24,561 nucleotides of DNA. It comes from CAZEHS01 sp964649745. Its GTDB lineage: Bacteria > Bacillota > Clostridia > Peptostreptococcales > Acidaminobacteraceae. The notes under the pieces are model-generated. The model saw only the letters and a program-made list of their open reading frames with translations, made no database searches and had not been told where the DNA came from. The position numbers and the translations under genes are program-made. Shown here one piece after another: positions 24,414 through 24,561 of this stretch. Each line of letters starts with the position of its first letter. The stretch's first letter is position 1. The stretch covers positions 1 to 24,561 of the forward strand of contig CAZYQI010000043.1 in assembly GCA_964649745.1 (NCBI GenBank), read 5' to 3'.

Positions 24414-24456
24414 TGAATTTCTGATCCTGTTGTGCCGTGTTTCCGGGAATGAGAAA
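24394..24456 (+). pseudogene. remnant of a GGDEF active-site segment
   Basis: In the frame shifted by one from the receiver gene, this stretch reads WDGDEFLILLCRVSGNEKVP, corresponding to the RWGG(D/E)EFLILLP segment of the intact diguanylate cyclase just upstream. Nothing of the ~75 residues that precede this motif in a normal GGDEF domain remains, and the part after it has no recognisable similarity. It is the scar of an internal deletion. Confidence 0.8.
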
Positions 24457-24475
24457 GTGCCGAACGGAAAAGAAA

Positions 24476-24503
24476 CGCCGCACCCTTTTGAACGGGTGCG
24501 GCG
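24476..24503 (+). terminator. probable terminator at the end of the sensory operon
   Basis: A perfect 10-bp GC-rich stem CGCCGCACCC/GGGTGCGGCG with a TTTTGAAC loop is followed by CTATTATTGTATT. The T-tract is interrupted, but the stability and position after the last gene fit a terminator. Confidence 0.7.
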
Positions 24504-24524
24504 CTATTATTGTATTAAACGAAA

Positions 24525-24545
24525 ACCACCCGCTATGCGGGTGGT
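24525..24545 (-). terminator. second hairpin, perhaps the terminator of a converging gene
   Basis: A perfect 9-bp stem ACCACCCGC/GCGGGTGGT with a TAT loop. The T-run (TTTTC) follows the stem on the minus strand, whereas on the plus strand an A-run follows. It may therefore end a minus-strand gene beyond the right edge of the window. Confidence 0.5.
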
Positions 24546-24561
24546 TCAAAAAAGCTTATAG

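Overview
The window looks like a chromosomal segment of an anaerobic, motile Gram-positive bacterium, probably a Clostridia-type Firmicute. This rests on strong AGGAGG-type ribosome sites, GTG/TTG starts, T-tailed hairpin terminators, a YesN-type AraC response regulator and a lipoprotein sugar-binding protein. The genus cannot be told from the sequence. All convincing genes lie on the + strand.

Left end (1-1003): a CRISPR array with 14 identical 32-bp repeats of subtype I-C character and 13 complete spacers. The last, leader-distal unit is decayed. No cas gene is inside the window; they would be expected off the left edge, beyond the leader.

Housekeeping/accessory block (1288-5562): a small unknown protein, two GyrI-like effector-binding proteins, an endonuclease III-family DNA glycosylase with a 4Fe-4S loop but no canonical catalytic lysine, a small TTG-started protein, an SprT-like zinc metallopeptidase, and a YbaK-type aminoacyl-tRNA deacylase overlapping it by ATGA.

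Signalling block (5766-24456): nearly everything here is signal transduction. It holds (a) a multi-TM PAS histidine kinase plus a YesN/AraC response regulator; (b) CheW plus a methyl-accepting chemotaxis protein; (c) a PAS-GGDEF-EAL protein; (d) a REC-HPt protein and a NarL-type response regulator, preceded by a decayed copy of the 3' end of ybaK; (e) a dCache histidine kinase behind a leader with an attenuator-like terminator; (f) a probable operon of a soluble PAS kinase, an RbsB-like lipoprotein, a second Cache-HAMP kinase, a PleD-like REC-GGDEF diguanylate cyclase, and a REC protein that is visibly the stump of a second REC-GGDEF gene.

How they may work together: the three kinases at 15318, 17986 and 20649 are paralogues sharing the same HisKA/HATPase core and the same C-terminal helical module. 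The order sugar-binding lipoprotein, Cache kinase, diguanylate cyclase resembles LuxP-LuxQ in architecture, but with c-di-GMP output and no transport genes. The REC-HPt protein could relay phosphate from a kinase to the NarL regulator. Together with the GGDEF-EAL protein and the receptor/CheW pair, the block looks like a sensory island controlling c-di-GMP, motility and transcription. It also shows repeated local duplication and decay.
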